A stretch of 64,000 bases of DNA from Pinus tabuliformis (Eukaryota > Streptophyta > Pinopsida > Pinales > Pinaceae), in NCBI GenBank assembly GCA_031772625.1, contig CM062815.1, positions 603,124,505-603,188,504 of the forward strand, read 5' to 3'. The notes beneath the pieces are model-generated. The model had not been told where the DNA came from, ran no database searches, and saw nothing but the letters and a program-made list of their open reading frames with translations. Positions 1-10,934 of this stretch are shown piece by piece. Every line of letters starts with the position of its first letter. The first letter of the stretch is position 1. The position numbers and the translations under genes were made by a program.

Positions 1-95
1 AGGAGATCCAAACAGAGGCACCGCCCTCAGGGGTGATCCGGGTTCTGAACTCCAAACAGTATAACAAAAAGGTTTAGGTAAAACTCCCGGCCTCT

Positions 96-1193
96 ATGGC
101 CCTATGGAAAAAGGATCCAAAAACAAGAACCTTGCACAAGATGATGAAGCAAGCTCAGCAAGAAGCTGAACAGTTGAAGGAACAAACAGTCCCCCGGGAG
201 AAATATGAAGAGTTGCAACAGCAATTTCGGGGTATTAGTCAGTCCGAGAGCCAGGCCTTCGAAGGCTGGCAAAAGGAGCAAGAAAAGGTTGCAAAGGTAA
301 CTCGTCGATTAGATATTGTTGTTAGGCAGATGGACACTGTGTGTTCTTTGTATAATGACATTCTGGCCTGTAGGGCCCCTGCTAAAAACTATGCTTTATT
401 TTTTCTTGAACGATATTTACGATTAAAGATAAAAGCTGTCAGGGCAAGTGTCCCTATACAAATCAATACTGTTAATGATTTCATAGATTGTTGCAAGCAT
501 TATGGAATTAAGGTTCAAATATTATTATGTGAATTTTACTTGCATAACCTCGTGCTAGACCAGGAAACTGATTTAAATCCTGGCCCTTTTGTTGGGGACA
601 TACAATTGCAAGCCTTTGTTTCATTCGGGGTTAATCAGCTAAAATGGCTCAGGGCTTATAACACTTTTCAGAGACAGGAAAATAGCCTAGACTTGTGGGT
701 AAGAGCCGAACCTAGAGACCCAGTGCTGTTATGGAGAGCACATAGGAACCTTATGAGAACCCCGGGTGTTATGGAGACATTAGGACCCATGCACGAGGAC
801 CTAATCCGACAAAATCTGGAATATTTTCTGACTATTAAAGACCTCGCCATCGATGCTGCAAAATTCCGATACCAGACTTCGAACCCAAACATCCAGCTCA
901 GGGAACCATTCAGATATGAAAATTTTGAGCTAGCTGCCAGCCGATTGAACCTTTATGGCGAGCGTATTTTGCAAGCAGGGCCATCCTGGTTAGGGTATCG
1001 ATTTCATAGTCCAATCATTTGGCACCCTGCACCTGGATATCAGGCCTTGTATGAAATGCCTGAAGGTCAAACAAATCAGTTCTTTGATGATCTAGTTGCT
1101 CATCACGGTTGTAGGCCTCCACACGAGGTTCCCTCTCCAGCCTATTCTCTTACCACCTTGCATGTCAACTATAATGTTTTCATGAGGGCATGA
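96..1193 (+). CDS. Intact ORF of unknown family, 365 aa, in 3' part of a retroelement
   Basis: I do not recognise this protein. It opens with an ATG and is uninterrupted. Residues about 12-75 are charged and rich in Q, E and K, consistent with a coiled coil; the rest (about 80-365) is a mixed globular-looking region with many aromatic residues. The segment ETDLNPGP at residues 157-164 resembles the end of 2A ribosome-skipping peptides but matches the consensus only in part. Another frame ends just upstream in the same phase. A purine tract and an LTR-like start follow within about 20 bp of the stop, so the ORF sits where LTR elements carry a 3' additional or envelope-like ORF. No signal peptide or membrane helix is evident. 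Alternative: a captured host gene. The ORF is certain as an open frame; its role is unknown. Confidence 0.6.
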   Translation: MALWKKDPKTRTLHKMMKQAQQEAEQLKEQTVPREKYEELQQQFRGISQSESQAFEGWQKEQEKVAKVTRRLDIVVRQMDTVCSLYNDILACRAPAKNYALFFLERYLRLKIKAVRASVPIQINTVNDFIDCCKHYGIKVQILLCEFYLHNLVLDQETDLNPGPFVGDIQLQAFVSFGVNQLKWLRAYNTFQRQENSLDLWVRAEPRDPVLLWRAHRNLMRTPGVMETLGPMHEDLIRQNLEYFLTIKDLAIDAAKFRYQTSNPNIQLREPFRYENFELAASRLNLYGERILQAGPSWLGYRFHSPIIWHPAPGYQALYEMPEGQTNQFFDDLVAHHGCRPPHEVPSPAYSLTTLHVNYNVFMRA

Positions 1194-1202
1194 AACAGGG
1201 TA

Positions 1203-1212
1203 AGCAGGGGGG
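1203..1212 (+). other. Polypurine tract of left-edge element L
   Basis: The run AAGCAGGGGGG lies ten bases after the 365-aa ORF and directly before a TG dinucleotide. This is the expected place and composition for the plus-strand primer of an LTR element. Confidence 0.55.
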
Positions 1213-1565
1213 TGTGTGGAGCACTGGAAAGGTATGATTTTGATGAACAATTTAGTGACTTTTCAGTAATAATTGTAACCCTTTCTGCATAATGAACTTA
1301 AAGAAATAAAGAATTTTAATAGAATGTGTGAGAATTAGTATGGAAAGCTTAATCGCTGATAATTGTTATTTTTCCATGCAGGAAAGGGTGGAAACGAAGG
1401 GTTGTCGTTCGAAAGGAAAAGACAAAGGAGGAATAACTGCTGTCCCTTTAGAAAGGAACTGGATGCGAACGAGATCGAACAGATCGAAGCAGAACGACCC
1501 AGGAAAGAAAGAAGGGTTATCAATTCGGCGGAACAGGGAAAGAAAAGTAAAGGATTAACGGCTTG

Positions 1566-1601
1566 GCGAATCCCTCAGGATCTTTGATCCTGAGGGATCG
1601 C
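1566..1601 (+). repeat. Perfect 13-bp stem hairpin upstream of TATA box
   Basis: ATCCCTCAGGATC (1570-1582) and GATCCTGAGGGAT (1586-1598) pair perfectly around a TTT loop. The flanks GCGA and CGC extend the stem with a single bulged base. The hairpin lies about 45 bp upstream of the TATA-like box at 1646. There is no T-run after it. Confidence 0.8.
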
Positions 1602-1645
1602 TGTTTTGCTTATTTTTGCTACCTAGATACCTCCATCGTTACTTT

Positions 1646-1653
1646 TATAAAAA
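1646..1653 (+). promoter_or_regulatory. TATA-like box in LTR of element L
   Basis: TATAAAAA in a GC-poor context, within the putative LTR and downstream of the hairpin. Position fits a U3 promoter. Inference only. Confidence 0.4.
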
Positions 1654-1900
1654 GGAACAGCATCGTTAAGCAAAAGGACTTCTTCTTTTTTCATATATGT
1701 AACTGTGAATTTCAGACTCAACTTTGATCATCGACTCTCACTAAGACTTGGTTTGCTATACATTTGTTGATGCATTAATATAAAAGACTTGGTGTTTATT
1801 TCATCTTTGCGTCTGGAGTAATCTAAGGCGGTGTACCATTGGAAGCTAAGGGCCCGGCTCCGAAGGACACTTGCTTTTGTATCAATATAATTTGGTTTCT

Positions 1901-4000
1901 GTGTGGTTTGTTTATCTTTATAGTTCGGTAATCTGACATGTTTCTCATATGCTATTCCATGCTCTGTTACGATTAATTCATTAATGGTTTCTTCAAGAGA
2001 TTTATGTAGTGACTCTGTATTGTATGAGTGAATCTTTTCAGAGTTGATCGCATGTTATCAATCTAAGCCAACTGTTTCTGTTACAGAGCCTTCATATTGA
2101 ATATTGTTGTATTGGATTCATTTGAAATCTCAATTATTGGAATCCGGAAGTAATGTTATTCTATTTGGAAACATAGTCATATCTTTAACCATCAGATTGC
2201 TATATTAGTGTGGTGTGTGAGTATATGGTTGATGCTTGCTGTTCCATAACTTATCAGTAAAGTATATTTCATCCAATTTGCTTTAAGAGAGAAGATTACT
2301 ATTTGACTGCAGAATGTGAGTTTAGTTCAATAGAGCAAGTTTAGTTCTGACTCGCGAGATTTAGTTTATTGGATTGCCGTTCCATTTATTGTTGTTCCAT
2401 TTACTGCTGTTCCATTTCAGATTTGCTGTTCCATTTCCTGTTTGCTGTTCCATTTTACTTTCTGTCGTTCCATTTACTTGCATTTGCTGTCTTGGTGTGA
2501 GAGAAGGTCTAAGGCTGTAGTGAGCCTCAGCAGTCGCTGCCTAGCTCCCAGACCTATGGTCCATGCTCTAATTTCCTTTCCATCAGTTTCTAGAGGGATA
2601 GGTTATCGCTTCCGTACCCTTGACTGATAAGTTGCTTTGTGTGATTTTATTCTTTTAGAGCAATTTAGTCATAAGTTTAACATCCGTTTACTCTTGTATT
2701 TTCTGAACACTGTACTACTAAGCATTACTCTGACGAATAGCCTCGGATTGAGATACTCTTTGCAATAACAAAGCGTTCCCGGATTGACTTATTAATGTGG
2801 CATAACTAGAGGTGAAAGAGACCCTTGTTACAGCTCTACACTTGTTCAGATCATCCGCGATGAGTCACCCTTGCATTCTTGGAGTCTATTTCATGTCTGT
2901 CATAGTATTCCATCCATATTTGCATACTGTTCATCCTGTGTTTCCCATTTTTGCCTCCAGTCATACTGTCCCCATCCCCTCTGGAGTTGAGTCAGTTGCT
3001 GCCAGGTCAACCATGCACTATATGCTCTGACAAAGGGAGTCGTTTGTTTGTCCCCTAGTCCCACTTTTTCCCCATTATCCTTGTTGTCATTCCATATTTT
3101 CCCTCATGCTTTAGTTGAGGATCCCCATTGCCTCATCTATCGTGGGCCCTATTATGTCAACATCAGCTCATTTATTCCAGAATAATGGCCTAGAGGGCGG
3201 TGTAGCTTGGTTCCAGCTTCCATTCTTGTTCGACGCCTTGGATCGAGTAGAGGGTCTCATTATTTCCCTTTGACTTGGTCATTTTCATGTTCGTGATCCA
3301 TACACTTGATGGTCCAGCAATGTAACAGATTGTACCAGTGATTCTCAGGTGTGTGTGAGATGTTTCAGACCTCATGAGGGGGTAGCCCTTCAGGTAACCC
3401 CCCACATGCCCAGATGCATACCTACTATGCTACAGCCTCAGATGCAATTCCACAGAGTTGATGGGTTCGGTTCTTGCCGATTGCAATATTCATAGCATGC
3501 ACGTCTCCTTTAGATGATCCATTCAGTTTTGTAGAGCATTTCCTTGTTTAACAGGGCTTCTCTGGTTGTTCTACCATCCCTCCCACCCATTTTTTGAGGG
3601 AAGGGGCTTTGTATCTCATGTACTTAGATATCATTGTATTTAGTCCTAGCTCACGTTTTTCCAGGTGCATTATGTAGATGGGACACATTGTATTATTTTC
3701 TGGCACTTTTATACTAGCATGTCATGTACCATTCAACATGTACTTCATTGCTCAGTTTTATATTTCTGGGCAAACCATTATTTTTGTACTAAGTTATCTC
3801 GGCAAGTATGGGTATACCTCCCCCACCTCATTGAGGTCCAGTACCACAACATAAAAGGAGACTTGCATTAGTCTTGTCCCCTCTGTCCCTATCCTCTTTC
3901 AAATTCAGCTTCATTAGTCTCTCTCTCTCTCTGACTCCCTTGTGTTGTCTAGTGATTGTGTCTTTACAACGTACTTCGGTCATACGTTTTGCTCCTAACA
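1901..4000. other. Unassigned non-coding stretch
   Basis: I find no convincing coding frame here; the open frames are short and have no recognisable domain. The stretch is T-rich on this strand. It contains a short array of TGTTCCATTT units (2375-2480) and a small CT run near 3919. It may be retroelement leader or LTR sequence from element L, but no boundary could be fixed. Confidence 0.4.
2375..2480 (+). repeat. Degenerate short repeats of (C/T)GTTCCATTT
   Basis: Six copies of the ten-base core, spaced by 5-12 bases, with one further copy near 2246. They read like a degenerated minisatellite. No function can be inferred. Confidence 0.7.
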
Positions 4001-4042
4001 CTCGTACGTTGGGAGAAAATATGTTATCACCAAAAAATTGAT

Positions 4043-4475
4043 CATCTAGCCTAATTTACTAGATGGATCGAGGTACACCATGTAAAGCCAATTTTACCAT
4101 AGTAAAATTGCTTTCACTGTGAGAAGTTACTTAATAAACCACCTTTGTTGAGTAATTTATAGTTAAACACATGAAGAATAATTAAATAAATCACTATTAT
4201 TTGATTTTCTTCTAGGAATAATTAATTAAACCATTGTTTTATTATTATTCCTTGTCAAATTTGACCCAATCATGAAAAATAAACAGATAAATCATTATTT
4301 ATCTTATTTTTCTCTAAGAATAATTAATTAATCACTAATTAATTATTATTCTTTGTTAAATTTGACTAAATCCCTTAAGAATAATTAAATAAATCCTTAT
4401 TTATTTATTATTCCTTAACTAATTCCTTGAGATGATAAATAAATCATTTATTTATTTATTATTTCTAAATAAAAT
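4043..4475 (+). repeat. AT-rich array of about nine successive hairpins
   Basis: Hairpins follow one another with almost no gap: 4043-4065, 4089-4110, 4127-4155, 4173-4212, 4214-4252, 4274-4312, 4316-4353, 4377-4416 and about 4430-4475. Stems are 7-16 bp, some with G-U pairs or a small bulge. From 4173 on, the units share an AAGAATAATTAA-like left arm and a loop near AAATCAYTA, so they are also imperfect tandem repeats. A further 11-bp stem (4507-4517 with 4548-4558) follows. Confidence 0.7.
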
Positions 4476-4593
4476 TTTAAATAATTTTTCCCTCCTAAAC
4501 AAATATAATAAAATATTCCAAGTGGTTATTCCAAGAATGGGATCAATAATATTTTATTATTGCTCATTATTGGAGGATAACTCAATATTTTGT

Positions 4594-4601
4594 TATAAAT
4601 A
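4594..4601 (+). promoter_or_regulatory. TATA-like box after the hairpin array
   Basis: TATAAATA about 120 bp after the hairpin array, followed by sequence with repeated TTTTCATTGTYGCAC motifs. This looks like a U3 promoter of an LTR spanning roughly 4.0-4.85 kb, but LTR ends were not found and it is unlike the LTR at 7074. Confidence 0.35.
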
Positions 4602-4889
4602 GAAGGGTTTTTCATTCATTATTCGCTTTTGATTATTTTCATTGTTGCACTCAATGTTGTAACTCTATTTATTTTCATTGTCGCACACTATATTTTTGCT
4701 GGGTTTATGCATTATAGAGGAGAGAGACTCTACACAAGCTGAAGATGTTTGAGGATAGCCAAGAACCCATCCCATAGAGGGGGACTGGTAACATTTATCT
4801 ATTCTCTTCACAGGTGTTATAATAAAATTCTTCTTTACATATCTGGTTTCCATTGGATGATTTGAGTTACTACTCTTTTTTTTTGTTGT

Positions 4890-7060
4890 TTAACTATGAT
4901 TGTGGCATAGATTTGGAATTTGGCAGGTTTTGTTTCTATCAGTTGCTGCAGATCTAGAATGTTTAGCAGCCATTTATATTGTTGAGATCGTTTCTCATCC
5001 ACAATCTTAAGTGGGTTCTTTTCATACATCTTTGAGAAGAAAACACTACAACAAAGGCAGTGTTGAATTTTAATCGAGAAGAAGCATGGTCAGGATACAA
5101 ACCAAGTGTTGCACATATGAAAGTTTTTGGTTGTACTGCATATGCACATGTTCCTAAGGAAAAGAGGAAGAAGTTGGATGTTAAGAGTGTGAAGTGTATC
5201 ATTATTGGATACAATACTGAAACAAGAAGTTACAGGTTGTTCGATCCAGAGGCAAGGAAGGTGATAATAAGAAGAGATGTTGTGTTTGATAAGCAGGGAA
5301 TCTATCAACTACATCAGCTACAATTTGAATTGAGGAAATATGTTTTGAATATTGGTGATCAATAAAATTCCAAGTCACTAAAGATATATTAATTTAAGAA
5401 GAAGCCTAAGTGGCTTGAAAGGGGTCATTCAGAAAGCAGTATGTTGGATAGAAATTTTGAAAGAAGGGTTACTAGATCTCAAAGTTCTCTTGTGAATTAT
5501 GCACTTATGGGATAGGTAATGAAAATGAATGAACCATAGGATTATGCAGAAGCATCAAGAAAGAAAGAATGGAATGAAGCTATGGAAGAAAAATTGAATG
5601 CCTTGGTGAAAAATGATACATGGGACTTGGTTAAATTACCAAAGGGAAAATATGTAATTGGAACTAAGTGGGTTTATAAAACAAAGTATAAATCAGATGG
5701 CACAATTGATAAGTATAAGGCCCATTTAGTTGCAAAGGGATATGCATAGAAAGAAGGAATTGATTATATTGAGACATTTTCCCTAGTGGAAAAGTTGGAT
5801 ACAATCAGAATGGTTCTTGCATTAGCTCCACAATACAAGTGGCTAATTTTTCAAATAGATGTTAAATCAACTTTTCTAAATGGTTATGAGGATGAAGAAA
5901 TTTATGTGGAGCAACCTAAAGTTTTCCAAGTGCTAGGAAAAGAAGATTACGTTTATAATTTGAAGAAGACCTTACATGGTCTTAAGCAAGCGCCAAGGGC
6001 ATGGTATTCAAGAATTGATAAGTACTTTCAGGATCATGGCTTAGTTAAAAATTTATCTGAGCCCAATCTTTATATCTTTCAGTCAGGACAATAAATTATG
6101 ATAGTTGTATTATATGTTGATGATTTGATCTATGTAGGGAACAATACAAAACTATTTCGAAGGTTTAAGTCACATATGAATTCTGAGTTTGAGATGACAG
6201 ATCTTGGTGAGTTTCATTATTTCTTAGGTATTGGAGTTTGGTAGAAGGAAGATGGTATTTTCATGTCACAAGCCAATTTTACTTGGGACATTTTGAAGAA
6301 GTTCAAAATGTTGAGTTGCAAGCCAGCGACAACTCCTTTAGAAGTTGGGTTGAAGTTATATGGACATGATGACTCAAATTCAGTTGATGTTACATTGTAT
6401 CATCAATTGGTTGGAAGCTTGATCTATTTAACTACAACTTGACCTGATATTTCTTTTGCAGTTAGTATGGTATCAAGATTTATGGCAGAACCCAAGGAAT
6501 TACATTTGAAAGTAGCAAAGAGGATTTAAAGATATCTGCGTGGAACATTTGGTTATGGTTTGGTATATAGGTCTATAGAAGATTTCAGGTTGATTGGTTA
6601 TGCAGATTCAGATTGGGCTGGATGTATGGATGACCGAAAATCAACTTTAGGGAATTAATTTAGTATGGGTTCAACGGAATTTGCTTAGAGTACTAATAAA
6701 CAGCCTACAGTTTCTCTCTCGGCAACAGAAGTAGAGTATAAAGGGGCAATGACAACATCATGTGAAGTAGTTTGGTTAAGAATAATTCTAGAGGATCTAC
6801 AAGAAAAACAAGAGAAACCCACTCATTTGATGTGTGATAATCAAAGTGTTATTCAGATGACCATGAATCTAGTTTTTTATAAGAAGACCAAGAATATTGA
6901 TATTCAGTATCATTTTTTTCGAGATACGGTTCAACAAGGAGTGATCGAGATCGAGTATCGCAAAACAGATGAGTAGGTAGTTGATATATTCACCAAAGCA
7001 CTGTCTAAGGAAAAGTTCTGCAAATTCAAAGATGAACTTGGAATATTTCCAAATGATCAT
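4890..7060 (+). mobile_element. Copia element H: pol remnant (integrase end, RT, RNase H)
   Basis: A Ty1/Copia pol fossil in plus orientation. In order it shows: the integrase C-terminal part (EAWSGYKPSVAHMKVFGC, about 5070-5365), reverse transcriptase (from about 5540; KWVYKTKYKSDG, QIDVKSTFLNG, LHGLKQAPRAWY, then YVDDL at about 6110) and RNase H (about 6590-7000; YADSDWAGCMDDRKS, LSATEVEY, DIFTKALS). No gag or protease is seen to the left. The copy is broken, with on the order of ten breaks, and is old. It ends with a purine tract and an LTR. Family assignment is certain from motif order. Confidence 0.93.
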
Positions 7061-7062
7061 TA

Positions 7063-7073
7063 TGGGGGAGAAA
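7063..7073 (+). other. Polypurine tract of Copia H
   Basis: TGGGGGAGAAA directly before the LTR start TGATGG, a few codons after the RNase H end. Confidence 0.75.
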
Positions 7074-7385
7074 TGATGGAATAATGGATCATTTGTCAAA
7101 TATTAAATAATTAAAGTTGTTGTTTTTAGTGAGACATTTATGGATAAATTAGTGGAATGACAGACGAGATATTTGTGGATGATTGTTGAGAGAATTATGG
7201 AGTGATTTATGGATTTCTTGATTGAGAAATTTTTGGAGATGAAAAATACCAACACCTCTCCTCATGTATAGATATATGTCTATGTTAATGAAATTTGACT
7301 GAGTTCGTGTGTGAGAGTTGTGTGCATTATTGTCAAATATTTTATGCTCTGTAATTTATTTTTTACTATGTTGTGCTTTCTTTCA
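7074..7385 (+). mobile_element. LTR of Copia H (312 bp), followed by a primer-binding site
   Basis: The LTR begins TGATGGAAT after the purine tract and ends TTTCA. Two bases later TGGTATTAGAGCT (7388-7400) closely matches the initiator-methionine tRNA primer-binding site used by many plant LTR elements. So this LTR has a pol 3' end and purine tract on its left and a primer site on its right: it is the shared LTR of two tandem copies, the second of which is cut off after about 90 bp. Confidence 0.75.
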
Positions 7386-7493
7386 TTTGGTATTAGAGCT
7401 AGAGTGACCAATGTTGCATGTGAATTGAGGCCCTAACATGTTCAGGTGAGCCTCTTCAGGTCCACTGTTTGAACCAATTCTATGATACCACTT

Positions 7494-9020
7494 TATAACA
7501 TACCCCCTTACCATCCCTAGCCCCTACTAAAGAAGATAGATGGTAGTTACCATGTTGGCCCTATTAAATTTCAGACTCCTCTATGTTGTTTCAATTACTT
7601 TAGCTACGAATTCAATTATTCAATTAGAAACCTTTCATAAATAATTAATATTTCCAATCATCGACAATAATTGAATATAAAATAGTAAATGCAATGAAAA
7701 AGCAGTCAATCAACACATCAAAAAGAGACACCAGATTTTCGGTCAATGACCAGGGAAAAACCCACTATGGGAAAAACCCTTTGTAATTATTCTTCTATGA
7801 GATTGTCATAAAATTTTCAACAAAGAGTACAATGAGCCAATACAAAATCGCCCATTAAAATTGACCCGACAACATTCAGAAACATGTTCCCAAAATCAAT
7901 CCAGATCAAAGACAATGTTTCTTGTCTGCGGTCAAATGTCAAATTGTAACCCTAGATCCCAATTGCATGGAGGAAGAGGTATGCATGTGGTTGAGAGGTT
8001 CCAACCATATGGATGAGCCTGTGTACATGTTGTTATAGCCGAAAATTTCCCGTGTCAATCCTGCAGTCGAAAACCAAAAGCCTAACACACGTGCGAGCTT
8101 TGGACCCTATAATCTCAGACATGAACAAACCAATCTCCACAACCTAGCCTCGAACCTGTTAAAAACAATCAATAAAGAAGTTAAGAAGAATATGCTTGGT
8201 GATGTCCAAATGAGCTTGAGGTCAGTTATATTTATAGGCTTCCAAGGGTGTCAATTTTCCTATTACGGTTGACCTGTCCTTTTGTGCACATGTGTGATTT
8301 TCTTCAAAAATACACTTTCCCTTATCCAAATTCAGTGCTTCAATACTAAAACTTGGTCCTCTCGAAAAGAGGAATATGGTCCCATGGTTATAATTTGTCA
8401 CTAAGCTTCCAAATTAATACTCACTCTTATCTAGGGATAAATTTGAACGGCATTATGTAATGATCATATGTATCATGTTGTCACATCATGTTCCATCTCT
8501 TCTTAAAACTATCTGCTGAAACATTCTCGAATCTAAAGAAGAAGAATTGTCGGGTAACATTAGCTACCACCCTCTCAGGATAATAAGTAAGGTCCTTTGG
8601 GACATGCTCACCTCATGTCATCTCATAGGGGAGAAAACATCTTCCACCCTATATTGAGCAATAAGAGCATAGGGGAGCTAACCTATTCCATCCTATGTAG
8701 ATCAATACAATATATCACCCATCTTATTTCTCTCTGATCTTCCCAAAAATTACCCTCAAGAGTCGTGGTAGAACACATGAATCATAATCAACTTGGGTAA
8801 CACACCTCCAAGCACTCTCTCAACTCATTGGCCATATGGGGAGAGGTAATCCCAACAAGCATAACTTGTCGGTATGATTCCAACTGGGGTATACTTTGCA
8901 TAAACCAAGATAGGGGTGATACCCTATTGTTCAAAGATCCTTCAACACTAGGATCCCTCCATCTCGATTTCTCACCCTGGGAGCTCAGACAGGGGGGAAT
9001 AGTCAGCTCAGTATTCTCTA
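7494..9020 (-). mobile_element. Probable 3' LTR of Copia A (minus strand), ends approximate
   Basis: It lies directly downstream of the minus-strand pol of element A. Read on the minus strand it has a TATA-like box (CCTATAAATATA, about 8226-8240) and a GGGTTTTTCCC-type motif (about 7757-7785) typical of plant Copia LTRs. Its left limit is set by TGTTATA followed by TGGTATCATAG, a minus-strand primer-binding-site-like sequence (about 7478-7490). The right limit near 9020 is a guess. Confidence 0.4.
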
Positions 9021-9029
9021 TCAATGATG

Positions 9030-10934
9030 CCCCTTATCAAGGAGGGTCACATCAATCAGTCCAAGTTGCTCTCTAAATACCAATAACTTCCCTTTTGAAA
9101 AATCCTTGGTGAGAATATCTGCAATTTTCTCATCTATCAATATGTGATGGAGTCTAATGACTCTTCTCTACACCATGTATCGAATGAAGTGATATCATAT
9201 CTCTATGTGCTTGGACTTGTCATGAAATACGAGATTCTCTGTTAGACATATCCCACTCTTGTTGTCACCAGATATCACTATAGTGTCTATGACCTACTCA
9301 AATAGCTCTCTAAAGAGATTCCTCAACCAAACTGCTTCATAGCTAGCCATGCTAGCAACAATGTACTCTACCTCAGCGATACTCAATGCTATGAACTTAA
9401 GCTTCCTTCTCATCCAAGATCATGGAAAATCCAAGGATAAAACAACATCCAAACATACTCTTCCTTTTGACAAAATTTAGTGCCTAGTTAGCATTAATAT
9501 ATCATGAAGTGGAACATCTCGGGCAGGATATCTCAAACCAAGGGTGATTGTCCCATGCAAATATCTAAAAATGTGTTTGGCAACAATCCAATGTACAAGG
9601 AGAGGCTCAGTCATGAATTCAATCAATGTGTTCACTGCATAACATATCTCGAGAGGGTGTTCACGAAGAACATGAAATCCCAATCAACTGTCTATACTCA
9701 GATGGATTCACCAAATCAGGTCCTGTAGCTTCTCCACATAACTCTTTGAAATCAATTTCCATCAGCATGGGTAGGGCCTTGCCTTCTATCATTCCAAATC
9801 TCTCCATCAACTTCACGACATATTTTCCTTGTGAAAGGAAAATATCACCATGCCTTTGCCACACCTCAAGGCCTAGAAAGTAGTGCATGAGTCCAAGTTC
9901 CTTTACCTCGAATTCAGAGGCTAACTTCCTCCTAAACTCGATCATCAGAGGTTCAATACCTATGAAGAATAGATCATCAACATATAACACCAAAATCAAT
10001 GACATACCTTGAACTACCTTGAAGTAGAGTTTGGGATCAACATTTCTTCTTGTGAATCCCAACTTCACCATATAGCGACATCAGGCATACCATGCTCTTG
10101 GGGCTTGCTTCAAACCATACAATGTCTTATTCAACTTGAAAGTTACATGTTTCTTTCAATCCTCTACTTCAAATCCTTCTGGCTTCTCAACGTACACTTC
10201 TTCTTGTAACAAGCCATGATGGAACGCTCTCTTCTTGTCCATCTGATGAAGGAGACATAGTTGACTTGTGGCAAGAGAAACTATCAAAAAAATGATTGTA
10301 TATCGAGCCATAGGTGCAAATATATCGTCATAATATTATCCCTCTTTCTGGGAGAATCCTCGAGCCACGAACCTTGCCTTATATTTCTTAATGCTTCCAT
10401 TGACTCCATGTTTGATCTTGAATAGCCATTTTGAAGTCACCACAGATTTACCCTTCAGTCTCGAAACAACATCCCATACATCATTCTTCATATGATTCAT
10501 ATTCTTCAACCATAAAATCCTTCCAAACTTGTTCTTTCACGACTTCTTCAAAGGTGTGAGGTTTGGCTTGAATCATAGTGCTCATAGCTACAACATATCC
10601 CTCGTACATGCATGGCTTCTTGCTTTCTCTAAATGATCTTCAAATGGAGACGTGTCTCTCTTCATCCTGGAATGTGTCATGAAGCCAAAGTGGCCTCTTC
10701 CTGGTAGGAGGATCACACAGAGGAGGATATAAGGGGTCCATGGGCTCCATGGGATCATCAATAATGTCTCTATCATATTCATGCATGGAAGGACCATCTA
10801 AAATATCCATATCATCATTCTTCTTCTCAGTAAGAGGTGGTGGAGGAAGGTCCCTTCCTTTCTCAAGGGAAACCTCTTCATCAAAGGTTACATACTTGTT
10901 AATTTCAACCTTCCTTTAACCAGGAATATATATT
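9030..10934 (-). mobile_element. Copia A, 3' half of pol (RT, RNase H)
   Basis: Minus-strand Ty1/Copia pol fossil. Reading right to left it carries the linker after integrase (VTFDEEVSLEKG), reverse transcriptase (LVLYVDDLFFIG, FEVKELGLMHYFLGLEV, HIFRYLHGTITLGLRY) and RNase H (SIAEVEYIVASMASYEAVW, ADILTK). The right border at 10934 is the target site of element B; the other half of pol resumes at 51944. Broken, with on the order of ten breaks. Confidence 0.93.

Larger units (their letters stand above)
1213..1900 (+). mobile_element. Start of 3' LTR of element L (right end not resolved)
   Basis: The stretch starts with TGTGTGG right after the purine tract. It has a TATA-like box (TATAAAAA, 1646-1653) about 430 bp in, and a long hairpin just upstream of that box. 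The body of the element lies off the left edge. I could not fix the right end: no CA end with a matching inverted repeat or target duplication was found, so 1900 is a guess. Confidence 0.45.

Noticed and set aside
1328-1587. Three overlapping short frames inside the putative LTR of element L
   Set aside because: No domain, overlapping frames, and located in LTR sequence before a TATA-like box.
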